The notes below the pieces were generated by a model, which had not been told where the DNA came from, searched no databases, and saw only the letters and a list, made by a program, of their open reading frames with translations. From NCBI RefSeq assembly GCF_964340395.1, contig NC_135570.1, positions 13,534,822 to 13,598,821 on the forward strand: a DNA stretch of 64,000 bases, in the 5' to 3' direction. Positions 41,419 through 52,163 of the stretch are shown here, one piece after another (position 1 is the first letter of the stretch; each line of letters begins with the position of its first letter). Source of the stretch: Glandiceps talaboti (lineage: Eukaryota; Hemichordata; Enteropneusta; Spengelidae). The translations under genes were made by a program, and so were the position numbers.

Positions 41419-41805
41419 GATGTATCGGTTGAAATTTAGTTCGATTTTTAAGAAATAACGCGAGTCCTAACTGTCTCCAACGGTTGTGTCAACAGTGAAA
41501 CACCCTTTCCGACCTGCTTGTCATATACAAACGAGCCACCTGGATTTAACCTTGTGTTTAGCGTACAATAGCGAACATCATAAACATTATTGATATCTGG
41601 GTAAAACGCCATGCCGTATGCCACATACGCACCACTATAAAGTCTTGATTTTTGTCGCGAGAAAGCCACTTTATTTTGAAAAGGAAACATGGAATTCTGA
41701 ATTACGTCATTCTCGCAGACTAGAGCTGACCTGTTATTTCTCCAAATTCCACGACACTGCGAAATCAATCAATCAATTAGTCAATGGGTTGACTGTCTTA
41801 CTTGC

Positions 41806-41880
41806 CTCTTTCTGTATGATTTGATGGCGAATTATCGTTTTGAAATGTTTTCTTGTAACTATATAATTAATTTCTATTTG
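41806..41880 (+). repeat. 75-bp repeat shared with GST D intron 4
   Basis: GCCTCTTTCTGTATGATTTG and TTATCGTTTTGAAATGTTTT recur with few changes at 46066-46138. Same strand, about 4.2 kb apart. Confidence 0.75.
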
Positions 41881-42159
41881 TTATTCGATTTATTTCTGTT
41901 ATATTTAAAAAAAAAATTATATAACTTATAAGGTTCCCGAGCCAAACAAAGGTCCTCGTCATTTCCAGACGATGGGAACACAACAGTATATTGACCATAT
42001 GCAAAGATACAGACATTCGTACCACGCTGTCAGCCAGCACTCACCTCTCAGTGATAGGGTTGACCTCGACTAGCGATGACTTAGTAATAAGATGTATGTG
42101 TATTTTACGCTAGGACTGTATTGATTCGTGTTGCGTAATTGCTTAGGGTGAGGTTTTTT

Positions 42160-42240
42160 TTTTTTTTGTTTCTCATCTCCAATGGAATAGTCAGGCGGGT
42201 CGGGCGGGCGAAATAAAAAAAAAAGGGGGGCAAGAAAAAA
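42160..42240. repeat. SINE-like GGTCGG fragment
   Basis: TGTTTCTCATCTCC followed by GGCGGGTCGGGCGGGCGAAA and an A-run. The same start (on the other strand) and GGTCGGTCGG core occur at 44890-45000. Confidence 0.4.
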
Positions 42241-43132
42241 AAATGTATTTTTTCAGTTCTATTCTCTGTCCTTTCTGTCCTGTTAGTCTCTATACAACTT
42301 CATTTCTCTTCTCTTTATTGATTTCCTTGTTACAAGTCTCTTTCCTTCATTTTAGCAAGGTTGACAAGTCTGTAGAACAACTTTGTAAGAAGATGATTAA
42401 ATACTTATCATCCTGATGGGTGTATATCTGTAGCCATGAACTATTGTGTGATTTTATCAGGAGTACTAATACATTCGTCCTATTAATCAAAGTGGCATTG
42501 CCATCGCTAACAATGTTTTCAAGTTATCCAATTTGAACTTTAGTGTGTAACTTTTTGAAACACGTACGTGATTGTCACTGATCAGTGTGCTAGATGAATT
42601 TTCATTTATATAAAACATTACTTCTATGAAACATTTTTCTTCAGTGTGAACTTGTCAAAATAATCCACCAGATAACATGTCAAGCATTTCTAGAACTCAG
42701 AACCCCTTTGGGATTTACTGTTTAAAAGTAATTAAAAGTAATAATGTAAACATTGGAATGTCTTCAAAGGTCATGCATGTCATGGGTCATGAAACGGCTA
42801 TGACTTTTACCAATTTTAAGCATAATTTTGAAAATGATGGAAATATTCTGAGCTATTATTGCATTGCAGCAAAATGTACCGCGTGACAGTATTAATTTTG
42901 AGCCCTGTCCCTCATCAAACCTCAATGGCTTCTGCCATGATGAAAGACACATGCTGCTCTGACGTAACAAAGGGGTTGGGTGGGTGGGTGGGTGAGAGGG
43001 GGGGGGGGTTAGACGGCGGTGTTCTGCCAAGGTTTCCAACAAGTGGGGACACAGGCCCCTTGGTTCCAAAAAGTGGTGTCATTTGACAGGGAGTGGGGTC
43101 AATTATTATTGTTTATGAAATATTCATATAAA

Positions 43133-43172
43133 TTATCTCAGACCACTATAGAGATACTGTGGTCTGAGATAT
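43133..43172. repeat. Short perfect hairpin
   Basis: TATCTCAGACCACTATAGAG and its inverse around ATACTGTGGTCTGAGATA. A related unpaired half is at about 32060. Confidence 0.6.
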
Positions 43173-43312
43173 TCCATTACGTATAGACCATTACCTAACA
43201 ACATAAAAAAATTCCATTCATAATAACAGTTCCCAGTAAGCTATTTTTTGAAAATAGTGTACTACACATTACACCTTAGAAAAAGAAGGCAATTAAGATT
43301 ATGTAACTTTAA

Positions 43313-43313
43313 G

Positions 43314-43408
<95 letters not shown>

Positions 43409-43524
43409 AAGTCAGTGGTAAGATTTGTCCGTAGTACAGTGCTCGATACGTCTGCACGCAGAGCGGAGTATATGTTGAGGGTAGAGCCTGTTTCGTGAGT
43501 AAATCACTCGTCAGGAGATGTTGA

Positions 43525-43611
<87 letters not shown>
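43313..43611 (-). repeat. (TA)n-bounded fragment, possible Penelope-like element remnant
   Basis: Two TA runs (43313-43405 and 43530-43611) enclose a 124-bp unique segment. On the minus strand this contains CTGACGA, then a 4-bp stem GTGA/TCAC with loop TTTAC, then GAAAC (43514 down to 43490). That is the conserved half-core of type I hammerhead ribozymes found in Penelope-like retroelements. Stems I and III and a cleavage site were not found, and no reverse transcriptase is present, so this would be a short remnant. Confidence 0.4.
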
Positions 43612-43614
<3 letters not shown>

Positions 43615-44889
43615 TGATATATTGTTTAGAAAGATTGGACAGCCAGGTAGTCACAATTTTTAATCTGAATATCAATGAATAGCAGTGCTAAAATTTATAA
43701 TTCCCTTTTTTCAGACAAGGACAATGACCAACTTCAAAATAAGTCACAGTGAACATATGATTGAATAAAAACTTTGAGAAATCCTAAACTTGTAACCACT
43801 TGTTTCATTTTTAAAATTGTTAGTACACTGCTGTGTTTATCATTCCCTCTTCAAATTCATGACATTTTGAAGAAAAAAAATCCCTGACTTTAAAAAGTAC
43901 CAAATGTGAACGAAAAACTTACAAATAATAGTCAAACAAACTTTAAAATAATTTATTTTTTATTAATTAACCGTTACTGGCTGTGTATCATGATTTGGTC
44001 CTGCTATATCAAATGACAGCATAGTTACCTACCGTAAACTTGCAATGATACGGAAAGCTGACATTAGGTGTCCTTGAAACTCAGAACTTGAATCTTTAAC
44101 TAAAACTATCAACAAAGTCAAAGTTGGGATGCTCTGTAAATATTACATTAATTTTTTTCTGATTTGCACAACAAGTTCGTTCTTCATGTCTGACCGGGCG
44201 CACATGCATCGGCCGTCTATAGTGGCCATGCCAGTGATTACGCATTGATTCAGTGCCCAACACATGTGTCACTAGCACTGTCAACATCATGCAACACGAT
44301 CCCCTAACACAGCTTTTTCGGAATCAAAATACACATGTACTCATTTAATTTAACCCATCAACAAATGAAAATCACAACCTGTCCCATAAATTTGGTTCAC
44401 GAAGGCTTCTGAGCTGTGGCATGGCAGATAGATGTTCCGGTAGCAAGTTCAGTGTTTCGCACACGTCAGTGATTAGGTCAGAGGTCACGACAGTGACAGT
44501 AGACAAAACATGTGACGAGAGACGTCCATTTCGACGTCTCATCTAATCCCTCTAATGTTTTAATTTGTAGATTAAGTTTATCAAAGTTGATCTTTTTGTG
44601 GCATTTTTTATGTTAACAATAGAACTGCGCGTTGTCACTGTATCTTATATGATGTCAACAAAACTTTCCCTTACGCAGTCAGTATACTTCTTGTGGGATT
44701 CACGTCGAGTCAGAGCCTGGCCTGGTCCGGCCGTGGACTTAGATAATTTTGATGTCTGCCGTAAAATGAATGCGCCAAAGCGACGCAAGGTGGGAAAATT
44801 ATTGCTTCATTTGTAATTTTAGGGGGCCAATGTCGCAAGGTCGTGGCCTCGGCAGAACTGGCCTAAGACGCCATGGGGAACCTTACAAT

Positions 44890-45000
44890 TTTGCTGTGCT
44901 CAGGGGTCGGTCGGAAATAAAAAAACTTTTTTTTTTCTGATGTCGGAGCTGCAAATTAGGGTCGGTCGGGAGATGAGAAACAGAAAAATAAAAAGGGCCG
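44890..45000. repeat. SINE-like GGTCGGTCGG repeat
   Basis: GGGGTCGGTCGGAAATAAAA, an A/T run, then TTAGGGTCGGTCGGGAGATG and AGAAACAG. Relates to the fragments at 42160 and 28140 by the repeated GGTCGG core. Confidence 0.45.
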
Positions 45001-45620
45001 CCCTTATGTAAGGTTTTGTTTATAGTACCTGGTTTAGAATTATTACGTCACAAAACATGTCACACTGGCTCAGTGAGAAAAGCCCTATCCTGTTATATAA
45101 TTCCATTTTGCCGATTACTGAGAGGTAGAGGGGCGGATCAAAGCAGATTTTCAATTCCAAGGTCAAGAGAAAATGTGGCCTCACAAACATTGTCGAGTGT
45201 CATTTTAAAAATGGACTCTTATTCGAGTCCTCACCCCCCCCCCCGAAACTCATGCACATTGTATCCATGGTAATGCGGATATACTATAACACATGGCACA
45301 CTAGCACACACACAGACTCACAGTACATGCACATGCACACTCTCAATATTCAGCAGTGCGGACAGATTGTTTGTGTCAAGTCCCAAATGAATTTTAATGC
45401 CGAAAATACAAAGAATACATTGTGAATAGAAATATATATTTCAGAGCCGTGCTGCAAGTTAAAAGTTTTCCTGACTCTTCGCAGGGATTTATGATGTGTT
45501 TACTTCAAAGTTGAGGTGTAAAATAATGTAATTCGGTCTATTAAAGGTTCACTACTATATTTTACAACAGGCCATCACGATTTCATTCATTGGCTATGGA
45601 CACCGCTTTCACATTTTTTT

Positions 45621-45855
45621 TCAGTTGGGGTGTGCCTCAATCCATTTTTTTATTCTAGGGAGCGCCGACAGACGATCACGCAGAGCAGCCAGTTTTTTGT
45701 TTGGAGCTAAAAAATCTACTTCTGGTATTTTTGCGATATGGATGTTGGTGTGGGCAAGGAAAGCTAAGTCAGCCCAAGTCAGCTGAAATTGAAAAAAATA
45801 GGAAAATTAAAATTTCAGTGTGCACCATAGAAACTCTCTATTTGTAAATAAAGTG

Positions 45856-45915
<60 letters not shown>

Positions 45916-45916
45916 A

Positions 45917-45967
<51 letters not shown>

Positions 45968-45969
45968 GC

Positions 45970-46035
<66 letters not shown>

Positions 46036-46436
46036 ATCTGTATGATTCTCTCCGACTCTACATGCCTGCCTCTTTCTGTATAATTTGATTGCGACTTATC
46101 GTTTTGAAATGTTTTCTTGTAACATGTCTCATTTCTATAGAGTAGCAAAAAATATTTGTAAACACTAAAGAGTTGGATTGTCACACTTACCGAATCTCCT
46201 ACAAAGAAACCATTACCGCCGTTGTTGGCAACAAGTAGTTTTTCTAATGCTGCAAATTTTTCTGGTACTGTTTTGGTCACGTGTACCTTCTTGTACTCCT
46301 CCTGTAAAGTAACATACAAAATGTAGTTTCAGTGACGTACGCATTTAATGCATACAATAATTGACAAATAAAGACATTACCTATATCTGACAGTTTACTC
46401 CAGTACAAACATTTTACATAATTAAATTGAGTTATA

Positions 46437-46527
<91 letters not shown>

Positions 46528-48602
46528 CACATATATATACACACATACATGTAAAACATACATACATACATACATACATACACACATACATACATACATA
46601 CATACATACATACATACATACATACATACATACATACATACATACATACATACATACATACACACATACACACATACACACATACATACTGATTTACATA
46701 CATACATACATACATACATCCATCAACCCATCAACCCATTTCCTACCTGTAAAGTCTTGTCTTCCTCAAACATAAATTTGACTGCTCCGTTTAAGAGGTC
46801 AAGGACCGCATCAGCTATCATGTCTACACGTGCCTTTTCCAGATTAGTCTTTCCAGCAAACCCTGTAGAGAGACGAAGGTAATCACTATGGTAGACTTAC
46901 TCACATTTTATTTCCCCAAATGTAGTAAATTTAATAGTTAATGGTTATTTGATACGGAAATAGTCGAATGTACATTTTGACATTCTCATGGTTGTGGTCA
47001 TGATATTGCTATACTGATGATTGTGTATTATTTGATTGTTTGTGTTTATTACAAATCAGTGAATGGGATCCAAGTTCATGATGGGGTACTTGTAATTAGA
47101 TGTTGCCATGATACGGATGTAGTCATCCTCGATGGAATTCACATTCATGGCATTGGTACTGAGAAGGATGTTGCTATGGATGCAGTTATGATTGCTATGA
47201 TCCTCACTCATAATATTGGTACCATGGTTGACCACTGGCAGCATTCCAGGGATCACATATCACTAAGAAATTATTATTGAAACTTTTCAGCGAGTAAACT
47301 ATTTTGATATTTTCTGTTCTTATATACTCAAGTGAATACCAGCGCACATGCTATTAATAAACTTTTAATATTTAGCCTCGATAGTCTCAGAGGTAGACTG
47401 ACAGATCAGCCGTTGTATGAGGGCGCGGTCTAACCTCCCTTTCCCCAAGCAGGCTGGGCATGACGTTAGTCTATCTCATAGGTAAAAGTCGAGAAAACTT
47501 ATATTAGCGTAATCATATTGATTTACAAGTTTAGCGAACTTTTTAAAAATGTCAATAAAATGATGTTTATAAATTCATGGCTGGAAATTCTAGCTTCAGA
47601 AAGTTCCATTCCAGGGGGTCTAAATTTACATATGTAAATATGTATTCAATATCAAGAAATTTACAGTTGAGAAGAGATATGGCATTACATAATATTATAT
47701 TGTACACATACAACATATTATTATATAGTATTATAAGATTACCATTATTCCATAGATGAAATCAGAAATTTTCGCTCACCTAATTCGTTGGCCACGTAAC
47801 GGGCAATAGCATAAGACTGAGCTATCACTGTCTTTCCGTCCACCTCTAGTATCGGCAGTGACCCCAATATGACCTCTGTAAAGAAGCAATTAAAACATTT
47901 TTATAAATTATTTTAAGCACTTTCAGACAATGTTTCATATGCACTGAGTTGATATTAAAATAACAAAGCGGAATTATCATAACGTTCACACGTTCATTCC
48001 ATAGGCACCCGAATCAATTTGTATGATTTAAAAAAAAGAATGTATGGACTATACATTAAAAAATCATACAAATATGATTAGAGTACATGTGATGATGGAG
48101 ACGGTGCAATGAATGACCTTTGACCTTTGATTATGACTTTGGGAATGCTAACATATTTCAAATACGACGGGCTTTGAACCGATACACCGTGATTAAATAC
48201 TGTTTGGACACTGGTGACCCACAGACACTCGAATCAATTTGTATGATTTTTTTTAAAAATGTAGTTGGCTTGTTTACACTTAAGAAAAAAATCATACAAA
48301 TTTATTTATTGTCTGTGTTGGTGAAAATATACACCTCAAGTCAAATATAGACATTAAAAATTCGGCCCAGAGTCGACATTTCACTTGGTACATCCATGGA
48401 AGTACCATACCAGCAAGTGGGTGGTACTTCCATGGTGCGTCGAAGATCTCGTACTATACTTACTGTCCGATTTCTTAAATTCGGGCCATTCCGAAAAAGT
48501 GTGCCGAATGTCTTCGAATTCAACTCCTGCAGCCGCAAACATAAGACGGGTCACCTCTGCACGGCCTGTGGTATCGAAGTAATGAAGTTTGTAGTTCGGC
48601 AT
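45621..48602 (-). CDS. Sigma-class glutathione S-transferase, copy D (5 exons)
   Basis: Minus-strand exons 48464-48602, 47780-47875, 46747-46862, 46191-46301 and 45621-45782 join in phases 1,1,0,0 to 207 residues. The N-terminus MPNYKLHYFDTTGRAEVTRL keeps Tyr8 and Arg14. Exon 2 is one codon longer than in the others (VDGKTVIAQS), and the usual FPFG before the cis-proline is VILG. Gln66-Ser67 of the glutathione site is kept. The C-domain has NLEKARVDMIADAV, NNGGNGFFVGD and LTWADLAFLAH; the C-terminus is short (IEAHPN). It is the most diverged copy and lies furthest upstream, so it may be the oldest branch. TATA-like TATAAAT lies about 160 bp upstream of the ATG. Expected to be a cytosolic glutathione transferase. 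Confidence 0.93.
45856..46034. repeat. CTGT microsatellite in GST D intron 4
   Basis: About 44 CTGT units with three single-base variants. Confidence 0.95.
46066..46138 (+). repeat. 75-bp repeat shared with 41806-41880
   Basis: Begins 32 bp after the CTGT array, inside GST D intron 4. See the partner copy for shared blocks. Confidence 0.75.
46440..46711. repeat. TA and CATA microsatellites in GST D intron 3
   Basis: (TA)n at 46440-46522, then CATA/CACA units at 46555-46711. Ends about 35 bp from exon 3, matching the repeat position in copies A, B and C. Confidence 0.95.
48005..48305. repeat. Pair of similar hairpins
   Basis: CGAATCAATTTGTATGATTT starts at 48009 and 48230. Each is followed within 45-60 bp by the inverted AAATCATACAAAT. 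The two hairpins have different loops and lie about 220 bp apart in GST D intron 1, next to a T/A-rich stretch. Confidence 0.7.
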
Positions 48603-51600
48603 GATGTGTTTGGTGACGGTGTGCTATAGAGTTCGTAGAAGATTGAACACTTTCAGGGAATGTCAACTGAGATTGAGCTTCGTTAGTGGTCTAAGGTTTG
48701 AGTGAACAACTTGATCTTGATCACATCCACTGAGGTATTTGTATGTGTAAGACGGCCATCTCGATTTATATTTTAGTTTCCCTTGCAAGTTTACGCCAAA
48801 TAAATGCAAGTCATTCTGAGTCACCTTTTTGAAATGCTACAAAATTGACATTTTTGGAAAGATCGCCATAAGCTTATTAGTATTTCGGATTATTTTTGAA
48901 CAACACAGTGCTACGTGTAGCTTCGAGTGAAACATGACCTGCCTTCCACTTACCAGGAGCCAGATTTCGGTGCATTTTTTAATAGCTATGACTTGCAAAA
49001 AAACTATGAGTGAGGGATTATCCAACTACAAGCTGGCTGCAAGGATCGTTATTTGCTCATGGCCGCCAGCAAGTACACAGTCTCCCCTAATACATGTACT
49101 TACGTAATTACATGTTCTGACTGGACATCCATGCAGAGAATTAACGCCTCTTGTGGCAGATATGGAAAGCTTGTTAAAATTGAAACATGTTAGACCTCAG
49201 ACTAAAAAAAATCATTTAGTGGTCGAGGTCTGAGGTTAGACCTACACGTGCAGTAGGTACCCTGTGCGATACTGCATACAAAAAATTGTCTTGTAACCCA
49301 TACCATGTACACGCCAGTAGTGCACAAAAGACGGGCTTTCATTGTCACAATAATGTCTATACAACAGTAAGTTGATAATTGATTGCCTTTATTGCGACCA
49401 CCTTCAATAGAATTTCTTGAATAAAGTTACAGAATCACACCGAGTTTCTACCGTTTCCTTTACAACCTATAATTAGTGGTCTGAGTTACAACAGACAATT
49501 CACCGTTATGGTAGATTGTTCATCCAACCAGTGAACCCCCGACTGTTACAGGGAGGTAAACAGTGTACAACTCTATCTGGTGTACAAGTAGTCTTGCTGC
49601 TAGACGTTCGGGCTTTCTTTCGATGCTATAACTATAAGCGAACGAAATTCGCATGTGAGGGCTTGTCCGAACTCGGATGTTCCATCCTCGATAGCGTTGT
49701 TCGGCTGTGTGTCGTATTTTATCGGAAGAACATCCGAGGGCTAGCTGATAGACTAGTGTACAAGTAGCATCCTGAGTTGACAAATATACCACATTTGGAC
49801 ATTATGTAACTGCCCCCAATAAACACTAACTTTATGAGGGACTGTGATATTGGTTAGTATTTTGTGATTGATTAACAAAGACATGATGTTAATGACTGTG
49901 TGGGTGGCTGTGGATGAATTTCAAATTGCATCCCATGCATCTCACCAGGACTTCTAGAGTAACGACTTTGACTATACTGTGAGTGGAAGTGTAGATCTTA
50001 ACGATACCATATAGGGACTACTGGCACTGTGTAAACATGAGTTTGCACGCGCATTATCGATTTGTATTACGTAATGGTCTCATCTGAGAGCCAGTATGGA
50101 GTATCACGATATCGCATTACGTCACAAACTTCGAATTATCAGTGTTTGAGTGTTTGTTGTGTGTATTTGTACTTGATTTCGGCATGGTCTTTTAATAGAA
50201 TTACATACCTTTAAATGGATGGCATAGTTTTCAAATATTTAGTTTTAAAATCATTGTCACTTCACATGTGCCTGGAAAGTGATATGGCTTCAGCAGATCT
50301 AGAACACATCATATCATGTCCATAACATGTTATGTCCGTGATATGTATTGCTTTTGGTATGGGGTTGATGACCTCGCATGCGCAGAATGTAAACTTTTCA
50401 GTTTGTTTGTGTTTAGCCTCATACTGACGTATACTGCCACAAAAGGTGTTTTCCCTGTCACTGCGAAGCGGCCTTCTCGACAGAGAGTAAATATACCACA
50501 CCTATACTTTCAATGAATACTACTAAGTCTACAGAAAACATCAGCCTCTAGACGCTGGCCATAGTACTCAAATTCTATGTTTTGCGACACCAACGTAATA
50601 TTTATATCACGATTTTTTCGAGTTTCGAGCCTTGAATTTAGATTTCCAACAAATTATCGATTTTCTCCAGCAATTTTTAGAAAACGGTCTTTTCATGTTT
50701 CTTCAATTCTGCTCAATATTGGGAACCGGGATTTATATATACATTGAATATTTATCTTGAGTATATGCCTGGTTGAAATGGGATAGAAACATGTATGGTT
50801 TGGAATCAGTTATTTTTTTTGGAGGACGAATTGAAATTTTGTTCGCGACACATTTTCTAATCTGTCCGGTTCAATGTCTCAATTCGAGCCTCCGCCAATA
50901 TAATGTCTATAAGTGCAATATATGACGTCATTATGCCTCGTTGTATGATTCATTATCGATTTTACTAATTGAGTTGATTGGAAGATTACACGGTGCTTAA
51001 ATTGTCTATGGATTTTGCATTTGCATATGTACTATCATAACACAATGTTTCATTAGTTCTTTCTAGTGTCTGCGCTGTTACATGTACAACAACTTAAATA
51101 AATACATCTGGCCGCATGGGGGCGTCGTTGGTTGTAAACGCCTCTCGCCAAGATTGCAAAAAAGGACAAGCAAAACGAGATGGTGATGGAAAGCATATAA
51201 CTACTTTATTTTGAATAGTAAACAGATACATCAAAACGTTTGAAAATATTCTCGCAAGCCAGCTTGAGATCGGAAAATGTTTCTGATAACGCAACGAAGC
51301 ACGTACGGTCGCGTCTCGGCGGGACCGTACAGTGCTGTGAAGAAGTACTGGGCTAGTCTATTGGGAAAAGATGGTATCAAGAGAAGTCGGCCATCAGTTA
51401 CGAAGTTGGCTAGTCGGCCATTTAGAAAAATTATTACAATGTTTATAACATAGTATGAAGGATTGGCTCAATGTAAATGTAACAAGAATATAAGAGTGAA
51501 GTCTTAATTGAATGCAAGTTATAAATTCTGCAGTTTCTTGATATTTATGATTCAGAAATGAATTGCTGGTATCAGATTTGTGCGTATGGTACACTCAGAA

Positions 51601-52163
51601 CACTACATGACAATAGTCTGGCATGGACAAGGCACATCGTAAGACATTTGGTATATGGTCTACGGCAAGGCAATTTGGCCAAGTGTGGCAAGTAATTATT
51701 ACTTACACATTACATTCAGGTATGTACTTACATTGTATATAGTCGGCCGAGTTCACAACTGGTCGAGTTCCACAACTGCCGACATCAGACAGTAGACGAA
51801 CAGAACCTCGGTGTTACAAACAGGGAAAGTAAACACCCGAATTGGATTAATAACACTTGGCACAACCTGTTGGAAGTACAGAGACTTGTATTACACTATA
51901 TCGTGTGATAAAAACAGTTTTATGGCTAATTTACATCAGCGTTCACATTCACAAACAATTTAAGTTTCCCTGGCATTTCATGTACACATAAAGAGGCCAT
52001 AAAACTGTTCTTATCAAACCCTGGTATGTAATACAGGTCTTCCAACATGCTATACCCAGTGTTATCAATCCGATTCATTTGTTTACTTTCCCTGTACTGT
52101 ACATGTTTGTAACAGGTTCCGTTCGTCAACGGTCTGATGTCTGCGGTTGTACGTCCATGGACA
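48603..52163. other. Intergenic region between GST D and K2P gene
   Basis: Left part: GST D promoter with TATA-like TATAAAT (minus strand, about 48764-48770). Right part: K2P 3' UTR with an inverted repeat (51770-52152) and a minus-strand AATAAA at 51205-51210. Between 48.8 and 51.1 kb there is no recognisable exon. Short imperfect palindromes occur near 49600-49750 (CTCGGATGTTC against GAACATCCGAG). Confidence 0.6.
51770..52152. repeat. Inverted repeat in the K2P 3' UTR
   Basis: Left arm about 51770-51920 and right arm about 51988-52152 are inverted copies: GACATCAGAC, CAGGGAAAGTAAACA, TTGGAAG.AC, AACAGTTTTATGGC. Axis near 51955. The right arm begins about 12 bp after the K2P stop codon, so a transcript would carry a long imperfect hairpin. 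It may be a MITE, with ends near ACAACTGC and GCGGTTGT. No target duplication seen. Confidence 0.75.

Larger units (their letters stand above)
41419..45620. other. Intergenic region between GST C and GST D
   Basis: GST C promoter (conserved with B at 41508-41590), a 75-bp repeat shared with GST D intron 4 (41806-41880), G-rich tracts (42973-43010), a hairpin (43133-43172), and a (TA)n-bounded repeat fragment with a hammerhead-like core (43313-43611). SINE-like GGTCGG copies lie at about 42160-42240 and 44890-45000, with a C-run at 45234-45244. No exon supported. No clear poly(A) hexamer for GST D was found. Confidence 0.6.

Noticed and set aside
47017-47280. 87-residue frame rich in Asp, His and Ile
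   Set aside because: Lies in GST D intron 2; the underlying DNA is an imperfect GATG/CATGG-type repetition and no family is recognised.
49516-49792. Overlapping opposite-strand frames of 83 and 90 residues
   Set aside because: They cover a short imperfect palindrome; neither has a motif or splice support.
51926-52129. 67-residue minus-strand frame after the K2P stop
   Set aside because: Lies wholly in the 3' inverted repeat; no similarity recognised.
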